Part shown: one piece after another, positions 16,716 through 25,490 of the stretch
How the letters are laid out: every line of letters starts with the position of its first letter
Position numbering within the stretch: position 1 is the first letter of the stretch
Assembly: GCF_900129325.1 (NCBI RefSeq)
Contig: NZ_FQUP01000001.1
Location: forward strand, 992,001-1,056,000
Length of the DNA: 64,000 nucleotides
Direction: 5' to 3'
Origin: Kaistia soli DSM 19436
GTDB lineage: Bacteria > Pseudomonadota > Alphaproteobacteria > Rhizobiales > Kaistiaceae
The notes under the pieces: generated by a model
Told to the model about the DNA's origin: nothing
Database searches by the model: none
What the model saw: only the letters and a program-made list of their open reading frames with translations
Position numbers and translations under genes: made by a program

Positions 16716-17749
16716 GACTGAGACTTGGCCGCGGCATAGCGGGCCTGCTCGCGCTCGCCGCAATGACGACGACGGCGGTCGCGGAGCCATGCCTGCGCGG
16801 CGTCAATCTGGCGGGTGCGGAATTCGGGAAGCTGCCGGGCAGGCTACACACCGATTATACCTATCCGACCAAGGCGACGATCGACTATGTCGCCGGCACC
16901 GGGGCGACGGTGATCCGCCTGCCCTTCCGCTGGGAGCGACTGCAGCCAAAGCTCGGCAAGCCGTTCGATCCCGGCGAGCTCGCCGCGCTCGACGAGGCGG
17001 TCGCAACCGCGTCCAGGGCCGGTCTCGCCGTCATTCTCGATCCGCATAACTACGCCTATTACGACGAGCAGCGGATCGGCTCCGATGCCGTGCCGGCGCA
17101 AGACTTCGCCGCGTTCTGGTCGCGGCTCGCCGGCCATTACAAGAACGAACCGAAGCTCGTCTTCTCGCTGATGAACGAGCCCTACGACATCCACGCCAAT
17201 GACTGGCTGGTGGACGTGAACCTCGCGATCGCGGCGATCCGCAAGACCGGCGCCGGCAACCTCATCCTTGTGCCCGGCACCGCCTATACCGGCGCGCATA
17301 GCTGGACCAAGGATCTTCCGGTCGGCAACAACAGCAAGGTGATGGGCGGCGTCGCCGACGCGCTCGACCACTATGCCTATGATTTCCATCAGTATCTCGA
17401 TGCCGACTTCTCCGGCCGCAACGCAGAATGCACCGGTGGCGCCGAGGCGCTGGCAGGGATCGATCGCGTCACGGCCTGGCTGAAGGCCAATGGCAAGCGC
17501 GGCTTCCTCGGCGAGTTCGCGGCGTCCGACGACCCCGCCTGTATTGCGGCCATGACGAAACTCGTCACGACGATCAACAATGCGAAGGCCGAATGGATCG
17601 GTTGGACCTACTGGGCCGCCGGTGAATGGTGGCCGCCTGACTATATCTTCAATGCCCAGCCGACAGACGAGGGCGACCGGGCGCAGGTGGTCGCACTGAA
17701 GCCATTGATGAAGGCCGAAGACGCAAGCTGCGGGGCGGGAAACCAGTGA
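16712..17749 (+). CDS. Exported GH5 glycoside hydrolase (endoglucanase-like)
   Basis: 345 residues with a Sec signal peptide (cleavage near TAVA-EPC, residue 24). The GH5 fold is recognisable: GVNLAGAEFG, ATVIRLPFRWERLQP, DPHNYAYY, the acid/base Glu156 in SLMNEP, His-Tyr in DALDHYAYDFHQYLD, the nucleophile Glu268 in FLGEF, and WTYWAAGEWWPP. It would cleave a beta-glycan in the periplasm or outside the cell. A glycanase embedded in an EPS operon usually edits or trims the polymer, so the polymer may be cellulose- or mannan-like; this is inference. It starts inside the preceding stop codon. Confidence 0.88.
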   Translation: MRLRLGRGIAGLLALAAMTTTAVAEPCLRGVNLAGAEFGKLPGRLHTDYTYPTKATIDYVAGTGATVIRLPFRWERLQPKLGKPFDPGELAALDEAVATASRAGLAVILDPHNYAYYDEQRIGSDAVPAQDFAAFWSRLAGHYKNEPKLVFSLMNEPYDIHANDWLVDVNLAIAAIRKTGAGNLILVPGTAYTGAHSWTKDLPVGNNSKVMGGVADALDHYAYDFHQYLDADFSGRNAECTGGAEALAGIDRVTAWLKANGKRGFLGEFAASDDPACIAAMTKLVTTINNAKAEWIGWTYWAAGEWWPPDYIFNAQPTDEGDRAQVVALKPLMKAEDASCGAGNQ

Positions 17750-18969
17750 GGATGTCCGCAACGCCCGCTGCACGGCCGCTACGCGTGCTTCATGTGGTGC
17801 GCCAGTTCCACCCGAACCGCGGCGGGCTCGAGGACTTCGTCGCCAATCTTGGGCGCGCCCAGGCGGCTGCCGGGCTCGACGTTTCAGTTCTGACGCTCGA
17901 CCGGCTGTTCACGCGACCGGATGAGCCGCTGCCGGCAGTGGATCATCTCGGGTCGGTCGCCATCCGACGCATTCCTTACCGTGGATCGAACCGCTATCCG
18001 ATCGCGCCGGGATTTCTCCATGCCGTCGGCGCGGCAGATCTCGTTCATGTGCACGCCATCGACTTCTTCTTCGACGCCCTGGCGGCGACCAAGCCGCTCC
18101 ATCGCAAGCCCCTCGTCGCTACGACGCATGGCGGGTTCTTCCATTCCGGCGCCTATTCGGGATTGAAGCAACTCTGGTTCAACGGCCCGACCCGCCTCTC
18201 GACGCTTGCCTATCGCCGCATCGTCGCCTGCAGCCCTCAGGACGCCGCGCGCTTCGCCCCGGTTGCCGGCAAGCGGCTGACCCTCATCGAGAACGGCGTC
18301 GATATCGATAAATTCCGCGGCGGCGCTAGCCCGCGCAAGGTCAAGCGTCTCGTGACGATCGGGCGCCTCGCCGTCAACAAGCGGCCGGAGCGCCTGCTTG
18401 CCGCCATGGCCGAACTGGCGCGCCGCGACGCTGAATGGCAGCTTTCCGTGGTCGGCGCAGCGTCGGACTGGTCGGCCGACCGGTTCATGGCAGAGGTGAC
18501 ACGGCTGGGGCTTCAGAACAATGTCACACTGCATCTCGGCCTGCCGGATGCAGAGGTCAGAAGCATCATCGGCAGCGCCTCGCTCTTCGTTTCGGCTTCG
18601 GAGTTCGAAGGCTTCGGCATTGCCCTTGTCGAGGCGGCGAGCGCCGGCCTCGGCCTCGTCGTTCACGCCAACACGGCCTTCAGCGATCTTGCCGCCCGCC
18701 ATTCCGGCATCGGCCTGACCGATTTCACCGATCCCGTCCGCGCTGCCGCCGATATTGCCCGCGCCTTTGACCAGATGGCCCAGCGCCCCACGGTCCCCGG
18801 CTGGGTCGACGACTATGCATGGACAAGCGTTGCGGCCCGCTATGCTGATGTCTATCGAATGGCGCTGGGGCAGCCGCTTGCGGATGCGCCTGAATTTCTT
18901 GATGAGGGTTCAGCATCGGTTAAACATCTCGAACAGCCGTTGCCGATCCTGAAGATTCAGCCGAAATAG
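17746..18969 (+). CDS. GT4-family glycosyltransferase (second)
   Basis: 407 residues. The N-terminal segment RVLHVVRQFHPNRGGLEDFVANL has the GG loop of GT4 enzymes. The C-terminal part has RLVTIGRLAVNKRPERLLAAM and SASEFEGFGIALVEAASAGL, with the E-G-F-G-I-A-L-V-E catalytic/donor motif (GumH-like). I list the GTG at 17746, which overlaps the GH5 stop; ATG at 17752 (MSATPAARP) is equally plausible and differs by two codons. It is the last gene of the EPS operon; the 95 bp that follow lack an obvious terminator, so read-through into the carrier-protein operon is possible. Confidence 0.87.
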   Translation: MRMSATPAARPLRVLHVVRQFHPNRGGLEDFVANLGRAQAAAGLDVSVLTLDRLFTRPDEPLPAVDHLGSVAIRRIPYRGSNRYPIAPGFLHAVGAADLVHVHAIDFFFDALAATKPLHRKPLVATTHGGFFHSGAYSGLKQLWFNGPTRLSTLAYRRIVACSPQDAARFAPVAGKRLTLIENGVDIDKFRGGASPRKVKRLVTIGRLAVNKRPERLLAAMAELARRDAEWQLSVVGAASDWSADRFMAEVTRLGLQNNVTLHLGLPDAEVRSIIGSASLFVSASEFEGFGIALVEAASAGLGLVVHANTAFSDLAARHSGIGLTDFTDPVRAAADIARAFDQMAQRPTVPGWVDDYAWTSVAARYADVYRMALGQPLADAPEFLDEGSASVKHLEQPLPILKIQPK

Positions 18970-19064
18970 GGCCGGATTTATCCGATTGGATTCATAATTC
19001 GTTCGGACACGCACACCTAAGAATTCGCATCAAATTTGACGTTTTTTCGTTGGGAGAGGGGAAC

Positions 19065-19310
19065 ATGCGGGATCGTATTCGTAAGCTTATCGCCGAGCGC
19101 AAAGTCGTCGCCGTCGATGTCGATACCCTGTCGGATACATCCGATCTCTACGAGGCTGGACTCAGCTCCTTCGCTTCGATCCAGTTCATGCTGGCGCTCG
19201 AAGATGAGTTCGACATCGAGTTTCCCGAGCGGATGCTGACGCGCAAGACCTTCGCCTCGATCGAGGCGATCGACCGGTCGATCGCCGAGCTTATCGGCGA
19301 GCAGGTGTAA
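19065..19310 (+). CDS. Acyl carrier protein-like aminoacyl carrier
   Basis: 81 residues, acidic, four-helix carrier protein. The phosphopantetheine attachment region reads DLYEAGLSSFASIQFMLALEDEF, with Ser35 aligned to the serine of the usual DSL motif and the helix-II continuation typical of ACPs. It lies just upstream of an amino acid:[carrier protein] ligase, whose known relatives load glycine or alanine onto such stand-alone carriers. The ATG at 19065 has GGAGAGG just upstream; a TTG five codons earlier is less likely. It is the first gene of a five-gene operon. Confidence 0.88.
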   Translation: MRDRIRKLIAERKVVAVDVDTLSDTSDLYEAGLSSFASIQFMLALEDEFDIEFPERMLTRKTFASIEAIDRSIAELIGEQV

Positions 19311-19315
19311 GCGTC

Positions 19316-20503
19316 ATGGCGGTGCCCTCCCCCACCATCGAAATCCTCCGTCCCCCGGCGGAACGCATGCGCAGCGTGGCGGAGATCGCCGCGCGGCATT
19401 CAGGCGATGTGGACCGCGAGGGCCGCTTTCCGCAGGAGGCCGTCGACGCCCTGAAGGCCGAGCGGCTGATGAGCGTCATGGTACCAAAGCGCTTCGGCGG
19501 CGAGGGTCTCAGCCTGCTCGAGACGGCCGAGCTCTGCACCATCCTTGGTCAGGCCTGCGGCTCGACCGCGATGATCTATGCGATGCACCAGATCAAGGCA
19601 TCGAGCCTTGTCTCGCATGGTGGCAGCAGCCCCTGGCATGCCGGATTCATGCGCGATCTCGTCGACGAGCAATATCTCCTCGCCTCGGCCACGACCGAAG
19701 GCGGTATTGGCGGAGACCTGCGCAATTCGATCTGCGCGGTTCATGTCGCCGACGGCCGCTTCACCTTGGAGAAAGACGCGACCGTCATCTCCTACGGCCT
19801 CTACGCCGATGCGATCCTCGTCACCTGCCGGCGCGCGCCCGATGCGCAGAGCTCCGACCAGTCGATGGTGGTCGTGAAGCGCGGCGACTATACGCTCGAC
19901 AAGACGACAGGCTGGGACACGCTCGGCATGCGCGGAACCTGCTCGGAGGGCTTCCGCCTCGTCTCGGCCGGCGACGCCGCCCAGATCTTCCCGCAGCCCT
20001 TCTCCGAGATCGCGGCGCAGTCGATGCTCTCGGCATCGCACATCCTCTGGGGCGCCGTCTGGTTCGGCATTGCCGCCGATGCCGTGGCCAGGGCGCAGGC
20101 CTATGTGCGCGCCGCGGCCCGCAAGCAGCCGGGCAGCCTACCGCCGGGCGCACTCCGCCTCGCAGAGGTCGTCGCGATGCTGCAGGACATGAAGGCGAGC
20201 GTGGTCGCGGGCGTCGTCCGCTATGAGGCGGCGATGAACCGTCCGGACGCGCTGTCCTCCATGGGTTTCGCCGCCGAAATGAACAATCTGAAGATCACGA
20301 CCTCGCAGCGCGCGGCCCAGATCGTCACTCATGCGATGCTGATCACCGGCCTTTCCGGCTACAAGAACGACACGCCCTTTAGCGTCGGACGCCATCTGCG
20401 CGACGTGACCTCCGCCGCGATCATGATTTCGAACGATCGCATCCTGTCGAACACGTCGAACCTGCTTCTCGTGAGCCGCTTCGATACCAGCCTGGTGAAC
20501 TGA
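19316..20503 (+). CDS. Acyl-CoA-dehydrogenase-like flavoprotein
   Basis: 395 residues with the acyl-CoA dehydrogenase layout: an N-terminal helical domain ([27 protein letters not shown]), a middle beta domain ([38 protein letters not shown]), and a C-terminal helical bundle. The usual catalytic Y-E-G-T region near the C-terminus reads [15 protein letters not shown], so the classic Glu is absent at that position. It probably acts on a carrier-bound aminoacyl or acyl group rather than free acyl-CoA, by analogy with carrier-dependent dehydrogenases in natural-product pathways. It begins 5 bp after the carrier gene and ends 1 bp before the ligase gene. Confidence 0.83.
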   Translation: MAVPSPTIEILRPPAERMRSVAEIAARHSGDVDREGRFPQEAVDALKAERLMSVMVPKRFGGEGLSLLETAELCTILGQACGSTAMIYAMHQIKASSLVSHGGSSPWHAGFMRDLVDEQYLLASATTEGGIGGDLRNSICAVHVADGRFTLEKDATVISYGLYADAILVTCRRAPDAQSSDQSMVVVKRGDYTLDKTTGWDTLGMRGTCSEGFRLVSAGDAAQIFPQPFSEIAAQSMLSASHILWGAVWFGIAADAVARAQAYVRAAARKQPGSLPPGALRLAEVVAMLQDMKASVVAGVVRYEAAMNRPDALSSMGFAAEMNNLKITTSQRAAQIVTHAMLITGLSGYKNDTPFSVGRHLRDVTSAAIMISNDRILSNTSNLLLVSRFDTSLVN

Positions 20504-20504
20504 C

Positions 20505-21446
20505 ATGGACGCTCTCTCGCAGACCGCACCCGCCCCAGGACAGGGTGGCGCGAAGGAATTCCTCGACCAGCTCTTCAGCGCCGGTGTCCTGACAGAAACG
20601 GGCGTCGATGGCCTCTATGGCCGGTCGGGCGATTTCGAGGAGGTGATCGAGCGCTTCGAGACGCTCGTCACGCGCTATGCCGGCGCGGACAAGGCCGAGC
20701 GCATCCATTTCCCGCCGGGCATGCCGCGCCCGATGCTGGAAAAGTCAGGCTATCTCAAGAGCTTTCCGCAACTCGCCGGATGCGTCCATTCCTTCATGGG
20801 TGGCGAGGCCGATCATGCGCGTCTGCTGCAGATGCTGGCGAATGGCGAGGACTGGACCGATCTTCAGCAGGCGACCGATGTCGTACTGACGCCCGCAGCC
20901 TGCTACCCGCTCTATCCGACCGTCGCCAAGCGCGGACCGATGCCGGACGGCGGCGTGCTGTTCGATCTCAAGTCCTATTGCTTCCGCCATGAGCCATCGC
21001 AGGACCCGGCGCGCATGCAGCTGTTTCGCATGCGGGAATATGTCCGCATCGGCTCGCCGGAGGAGGTCCGCGCTTTCCGCGAAAGCTGGCTGGAGCGCGG
21101 CCCGGAGCTGATCCGCTCGCTCGGCCTTCCCTGCGAAATCGACCTTGCCAACGACCCGTTCTTCGGCCGCGCCGGCAAGATGCTCGCCAACAACCAGCGC
21201 GACCAGGGCCTAAAGTTCGAGCTGCTGATCCCGGTTGCCAACGAGAAGCCGACGGCCTGCCTCTCGTTCAATTATCACCAGGATCATTTCGGCACGCTCT
21301 GGGGCATCCAGCAGGCCGATGGAACGCCCGCCCATTCCGCCTGTGTCGGTTTCGGGCTCGAGCGCGTGGCGCTCGCGCTCTTCCGCCATCACGGCATGAA
21401 GGTCGCCGACTGGCCGCAATCGGTCCGCGCCGTGCTCTGGGGCTGA
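20505..21446 (+). CDS. Amino acid:[carrier protein] ligase (SerRS-like)
   Basis: 313 residues, a class II aminoacyl-tRNA synthetase catalytic core without a tRNA-binding domain. Motif 2 is [11 protein letters not shown] (about 173-183) and motif 3 is [17 protein letters not shown] (about 281-297). Three predicted zinc ligands, Cys133, Glu178 and Cys280, match the pattern of atypical (methanogenic-type) seryl-tRNA synthetases and their rhizobial homologues. Those homologues, described from Bradyrhizobium and Agrobacterium, activate glycine or alanine and load it on the phosphopantetheine of a neighbouring carrier protein instead of tRNA. The gene lies two genes after such a carrier. The substrate amino acid cannot be read from sequence. 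Confidence 0.9.
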   Translation: MDALSQTAPAPGQGGAKEFLDQLFSAGVLTETGVDGLYGRSGDFEEVIERFETLVTRYAGADKAERIHFPPGMPRPMLEKSGYLKSFPQLAGCVHSFMGGEADHARLLQMLANGEDWTDLQQATDVVLTPAACYPLYPTVAKRGPMPDGGVLFDLKSYCFRHEPSQDPARMQLFRMREYVRIGSPEEVRAFRESWLERGPELIRSLGLPCEIDLANDPFFGRAGKMLANNQRDQGLKFELLIPVANEKPTACLSFNYHQDHFGTLWGIQQADGTPAHSACVGFGLERVALALFRHHGMKVADWPQSVRAVLWG

Positions 21447-21450
21447 ACCG

Positions 21451-22452
21451 ATGGCCGACCTCAAGGCGCTCGATCCCGCCTCCCACCGACCGCACGCGCT
21501 GCATGACGGCGCGCGCCATTGGCCGGAGACCAATTGCTATGTCGACCTGTTCATCGAACTGGTCGGCGCGCTCGGGTTCGAGGTCGAGGCGATGTTCGGC
21601 TTCACGGTGACGCAGGATTTCGAGGGCGACCAGTTCTCTTTCTTCAAGGTGCCGGTCGACGATCTTGAGGTACTCTACGGATTGCGCGTGCAGGAGCTCG
21701 CGATCTTCGACCGTCTCGAAGGCCATGTCGTCGAGCAGCTCGGCCGCGGCCGCGTCATCCTCGTCGAGGTCGACGGCTATTTCCTGCCCGACACCGGCGG
21801 CGTCTCCTATCGCGTCCAGCACACCAAGACGACGGTTGGAATCACGCATCTCGACGTCGCCGCACGCCGCATGCGCTATTTCCACAATGGCAGCTTCTTC
21901 GCGCTCGAAGGTGCGGACTATGACGGCATCTTCGGACCCGGGGGCTCGGCGAAGAACGCCGATGCGCTGTTCCCCTATGTTGAATTCGTCAAGCTGCCGG
22001 CCGAAGATGCTCCGCGCATCGATACGCTGGCGGTCGCCAAGCGCCTGCTGACGCGCCATCTCGCCCGCCGCCCGGCTGCCAATCCGATCCGAGCCTACGG
22101 CGATGCGCTGGCCGCGCATCTCGCCGATCTCGGCACGCGGGCGCCGGACTATTTCCATGTCTACGCCTTCAACACGCTCCGCCAGCTCGGTGCCAATTTC
22201 GAGCTGCTGGCGAGCCATCTCGCCTGGCTGACCGGTCACGGCGAAGCCGGCCTCGCGCGCGCCGAAGCGGCCGCGCTGGATATCGCCGCCAGCGCCAAGG
22301 TGATGCAGTTCAAGCTTGCCCGCGCCATGGCGCGCAGCCGCTATGACGGGCTGGATGGCCTCATCGAGCCTATGGCGGCCGCCTATGACATCGCGATCGG
22401 CGAGTTGGTCGCCCGCTATGCCGAGCCATCTGCCGCCCGTCAGGCCGCCTGA
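21451..22452 (+). CDS. DUF1839 protein, possible BtrH-like aminoacyl transferase
   Basis: 333 residues of the DUF1839 family, which is repeatedly found beside amino acid:[carrier protein] ligases; no function is established to my knowledge. The N-terminal half has a papain/C39-like pattern: Cys29 at the start of a helix (ETNCYVDLFIELVGALG), a VEVDGYFLPD strand with Asp108, and His124 in RVQHTKTTVGITHLDV. This resembles the BtrH N-terminal fold, an acyltransferase that takes an aminoacyl group from a carrier protein. The C-terminal half is helical (about 190-320). It starts 4 bp after the ligase stop. The transferase role is inference from fold and context. Confidence 0.75.
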   Translation: MADLKALDPASHRPHALHDGARHWPETNCYVDLFIELVGALGFEVEAMFGFTVTQDFEGDQFSFFKVPVDDLEVLYGLRVQELAIFDRLEGHVVEQLGRGRVILVEVDGYFLPDTGGVSYRVQHTKTTVGITHLDVAARRMRYFHNGSFFALEGADYDGIFGPGGSAKNADALFPYVEFVKLPAEDAPRIDTLAVAKRLLTRHLARRPAANPIRAYGDALAAHLADLGTRAPDYFHVYAFNTLRQLGANFELLASHLAWLTGHGEAGLARAEAAALDIAASAKVMQFKLARAMARSRYDGLDGLIEPMAAAYDIAIGELVARYAEPSAARQAA

Positions 22453-22459
22453 GCCATTC

Positions 22460-24913
22460 ATGCAGCCGCTTTCCGACAGCGCGGTTCGCATTCTCAATCT
22501 CGACGCCGGCTGGGACTTTCTGCTGACCGAGGCCGGCGCGTTTGCCACCCCGCCCGGCAATGCCGACTGGCTGCCGGCGATCGTGCCCGGAACGGCGGCG
22601 CAGGCGCTCGCGGCGCTCGGACGCTGGTCGCTGGAAAGGCCGGAGCCGCTTGCAGGTCACGACGTCTGGTATCGTGTGACGCTGCCTGGCAGCGGGCCGG
22701 CGCGGCTCGACTTTGAAGGCCTCGCCACCATCGCCGATATCTTTCTCGACGGCGAAAAGATCCTCGCCAGCGACAGCATGTTCCAGCCGGTATCGGTTGT
22801 GATCGACCGCCGGCCAGGCGCCGTGCTGGCGATCTGCTTCCGAAGCCTCTCCGCTGAACTCGAGCGTCGCAAGAGCAAGCGGGCGCGCTGGCGGCCGACG
22901 ATGATTGACGATCAGCGTCTACGCCTCGTTCGCACAACCCTGCTCGGCCATATGCCGGGCTGGTGTCCGCCGGTCGACGCGATCGGCCCCTATCGCCCGG
23001 TCGGCCTTGTCGAGACGACAGCGCCCGCGATCGACAATCTCGATGTCCAGGTTTCGCTGGTCGGCAACACCGGGCGCGTCGCCGTCAGCTTTGCCTATGA
23101 CGGCCCTGACGAGCCGATCAGGCTGACCGTCGGCGGCAGCGATGCTCGATTGAAGCGCGCCGGCACCCATGTCAGCGGTGTGATCGAACTTTCCGATGTC
23201 CATCTCTGGTGGCCGGCCAGCCATGGCGGTCAGCCGCTTTACCCGGTCGCGATCCGGATCGGCGACCGCCAAATCGATCTTGGGCGCGCCGGTTTCCGCA
23301 GCATCACGGTCGATCGCGGAGCGGATGGCCGTGGTTTCGCGCTGGTGGTGAATGGCGTGCGGATCTTCTGCCGCGGCGCCGTCTGGACGCCGGCCGATCT
23401 CATCTCGCTGGCCAGCGATCGGGTCAGCCTCGAACCGCTGATCAGGCTGGCAGCCGAAGCCGGGATCAACATGCTGCGGGTCGGCGGGACGATGCTCTAT
23501 GAGGCGCGCGCGTTCCACGATCTCTGCGACGAATATGGCATCCTCGTCTGGCAGGACTTCATGTTCGCGAATTGCGACTATCCCGCTGATGATGCGTTTG
23601 CCGCGACAGTCGGCGCGGAGGCGGAAACTCTGCTCCGGCGACTGGCGCTGTCGCCCTCGCTGGCCGTTCTCTGCGGCGGCAGCGAAGTCGCGCAGCAGGC
23701 GGCCATGATGGGCCTGCCGCCGTCAGCCTGGACAAGCCGGATTTTCGAGGACGTCCTGCCCGAAGCCGTCGCAAGGCTGCGGCCAGATGTGCCGTTTGTC
23801 GCATCCTCGCCCTTTGGCGGGGATCTGCCTTTCGTCGCCGACAGCGGCGTCACCCATTATTATGGCGTTGGCGCCTATCGCCGGCCGCTCGAAGATGCCC
23901 GGCGCGCCGATGTGCGCTTCGCCTCGGAATGCCTCGCCTTCGCCAATATGCCGGACGAGGCGACGTTGCGCGAATTGTTGCCCGTCGCGCCCGTGCATCA
24001 TCCCCGCTGGAAAGCGGCCGTGCCGCGCGATCTCGGCGCGAGCTGGGATTTCGAGGATGTGCGCGACCACTACACGGGGCTTCTCTATAGCGTCGATGTC
24101 GCACGCCTCCGAACCGAAGACCCGGCGCGCTATCTGGAGCTCGCCCGCGCCACGACGGCCGATGTGGCGGAGGCGACCATTGGCGAATGGCGGCGACCAA
24201 GTTCGCCGACCGCCGGGGTGCTGGTGTGGTTCTGGCGCGATCTCCTGCCCGGTGCTGGCTGGGGCATCGTCGATGCGCTTGGGAGACCGAAATCGCTCTA
24301 TCACGCCCTGAAGCGCGCCTTTCGCCCGCTTGCGCTCATTCTCACCGACGAGGGCATCAACGGGCTGCACCTGCATATCGTCAACGACAGCGCAGTGCCG
24401 ATCGAAGCGGAGCTGTCGCTCGCCTGTCTCCGCGATGGCCGCCTGCCGGTGGCGCGCGGCGCGAAGGCCGTCACCGTGCCAGCGCGCGGAGGACTAACTG
24501 TGACGGCGACCGAACTGCTGGGCGCCTTCTTCGACACGACCTACGCCTATCGCTTCGGGCCTGCCGGCCACGATGTCAGCCTCGCACGCCTTGCGGCTCC
24601 GGATGGCACAGTACTCGCGGAGGCCACGCATTGGCTGCCGGGCCGGCGCAGCGAACGTCACGGCCTCGGCCTTGCTGCAATCGCGGAGCGCGATGACGAC
24701 AGCTGGTTCCTGACGCTCTCGGCAGAGCGGATGGCCGCCCATGTCACCATCGCCGATCCGCGTTACCGCACTGAGGACAGCGGCTTCGACCTTCCATCCG
24801 GGACCTTACGCAGGGTTCGCCTGCTGCCCTTCAACGCTGGCGAGACGGCGCCGCCGGAAGGTGAGATCCGGGCGATCAATGGCACCGATATCGGACGCTA
24901 TGCGGGCGGCTGA
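22460..24913 (+). CDS. Atypical GH2 beta-mannosidase-like protein
   Basis: 817 residues with GH2 architecture: N-terminal jelly-roll (about 12-185), immunoglobulin-like sandwich (about 190-285), TIM barrel (about 300-590) and C-terminal beta domains. The barrel retains Glu409 and Glu490 at the acid/base and nucleophile positions, but the contexts are unusual: LCGGSE instead of the near-invariant xxGNNE/GDNE, and FASECLAF instead of SEFG. It is the same length as the canonical beta-mannosidase at 46225-48678 but has diverged at the active site. It starts 7 bp after the DUF1839 stop; ATG at 22418 is an alternative that overlaps. It has no signal peptide, so it is cytoplasmic. It may act on, or only bind, an amino-acid-modified sugar. 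Confidence 0.8.
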   Translation: MQPLSDSAVRILNLDAGWDFLLTEAGAFATPPGNADWLPAIVPGTAAQALAALGRWSLERPEPLAGHDVWYRVTLPGSGPARLDFEGLATIADIFLDGEKILASDSMFQPVSVVIDRRPGAVLAICFRSLSAELERRKSKRARWRPTMIDDQRLRLVRTTLLGHMPGWCPPVDAIGPYRPVGLVETTAPAIDNLDVQVSLVGNTGRVAVSFAYDGPDEPIRLTVGGSDARLKRAGTHVSGVIELSDVHLWWPASHGGQPLYPVAIRIGDRQIDLGRAGFRSITVDRGADGRGFALVVNGVRIFCRGAVWTPADLISLASDRVSLEPLIRLAAEAGINMLRVGGTMLYEARAFHDLCDEYGILVWQDFMFANCDYPADDAFAATVGAEAETLLRRLALSPSLAVLCGGSEVAQQAAMMGLPPSAWTSRIFEDVLPEAVARLRPDVPFVASSPFGGDLPFVADSGVTHYYGVGAYRRPLEDARRADVRFASECLAFANMPDEATLRELLPVAPVHHPRWKAAVPRDLGASWDFEDVRDHYTGLLYSVDVARLRTEDPARYLELARATTADVAEATIGEWRRPSSPTAGVLVWFWRDLLPGAGWGIVDALGRPKSLYHALKRAFRPLALILTDEGINGLHLHIVNDSAVPIEAELSLACLRDGRLPVARGAKAVTVPARGGLTVTATELLGAFFDTTYAYRFGPAGHDVSLARLAAPDGTVLAEATHWLPGRRSERHGLGLAAIAERDDDSWFLTLSAERMAAHVTIADPRYRTEDSGFDLPSGTLRRVRLLPFNAGETAPPEGEIRAINGTDIGRYAGG

Positions 24914-25041
24914 TGGCTGCCCTGCGACGCCGGGACTTGCCTCCAGCCCGCCGCGAACTTATATCAGCGGCGTTGAGAGGACGGCCTCCCCCATCGGGGA
25001 CACTTGTCGGGACGACCCGACGCTGCCGATGGGGAATGACC

Positions 25042-25476
25042 ATGCGCACGACGCGCGACCGTATCCGTCACACAATCAGCTTTGAAATCATTGGGCTTCT
25101 AATCGCGACGCCGCTGGCGGCGCTGGCCTTCGGCCTGCCGCTCGCCGATGTCGGCGTGGTCGGACTCGGCACCAGTCTTGCCGCCGCGCTCTGGAACTAT
25201 GTCTACAATCTCGGCTTCGACCATGCGCTCGTTCGTCTCAAGGGCGACACCAGCCGCGGCGTTCCACTGCGCGTCCTGCATGCCGTGCTGTTCGAGGGCG
25301 GGCTGATGATCATGCTGATGCCGATCATCGCCTGGTATCTCGGGATCAGCCTCTTCGAGGCGCTGGCGATGGATGTCTCCTTCGCGCTCTTTTACATGGG
25401 CTACGCGTTCGTCTTCAATCTCGCCTATGACCGCCTCTTCCCGATCGAGGGTGGGCGCGCCTCCATCGCAGCCTGA
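25042..25476 (+). CDS. PACE-family efflux transporter
   Basis: 144 residues with four membrane helices in two bacterial-transmembrane-pair repeats. Conserved elements: RDRIRHTISFEIIG with Glu15 (the key acidic residue of the AceI chlorhexidine exporter is also Glu15), ALWNYVYNLGFDHAL, then VLHAVLFEGGL and AYVFNLAYD-like (AFVFNLAYDRLFP). PACE proteins export cationic biocides or polyamines. The ATG at 25042 is chosen from the GGGGA ribosome binding site and the position of Glu15. It is 128 bp after the GH2 gene and is probably independent of that operon. Confidence 0.9.
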   Translation: MRTTRDRIRHTISFEIIGLLIATPLAALAFGLPLADVGVVGLGTSLAAALWNYVYNLGFDHALVRLKGDTSRGVPLRVLHAVLFEGGLMIMLMPIIAWYLGISLFEALAMDVSFALFYMGYAFVFNLAYDRLFPIEGGRASIAA

Positions 25477-25490
25477 GGCATTCGCAGCGG

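Noticed and set aside
20505-21446. A genuine seryl-tRNA synthetase
   Set aside because: At 313 residues it lacks the N-terminal tRNA-binding domain and is beside a carrier protein; canonical SerRS proteins are about 420 residues or longer.
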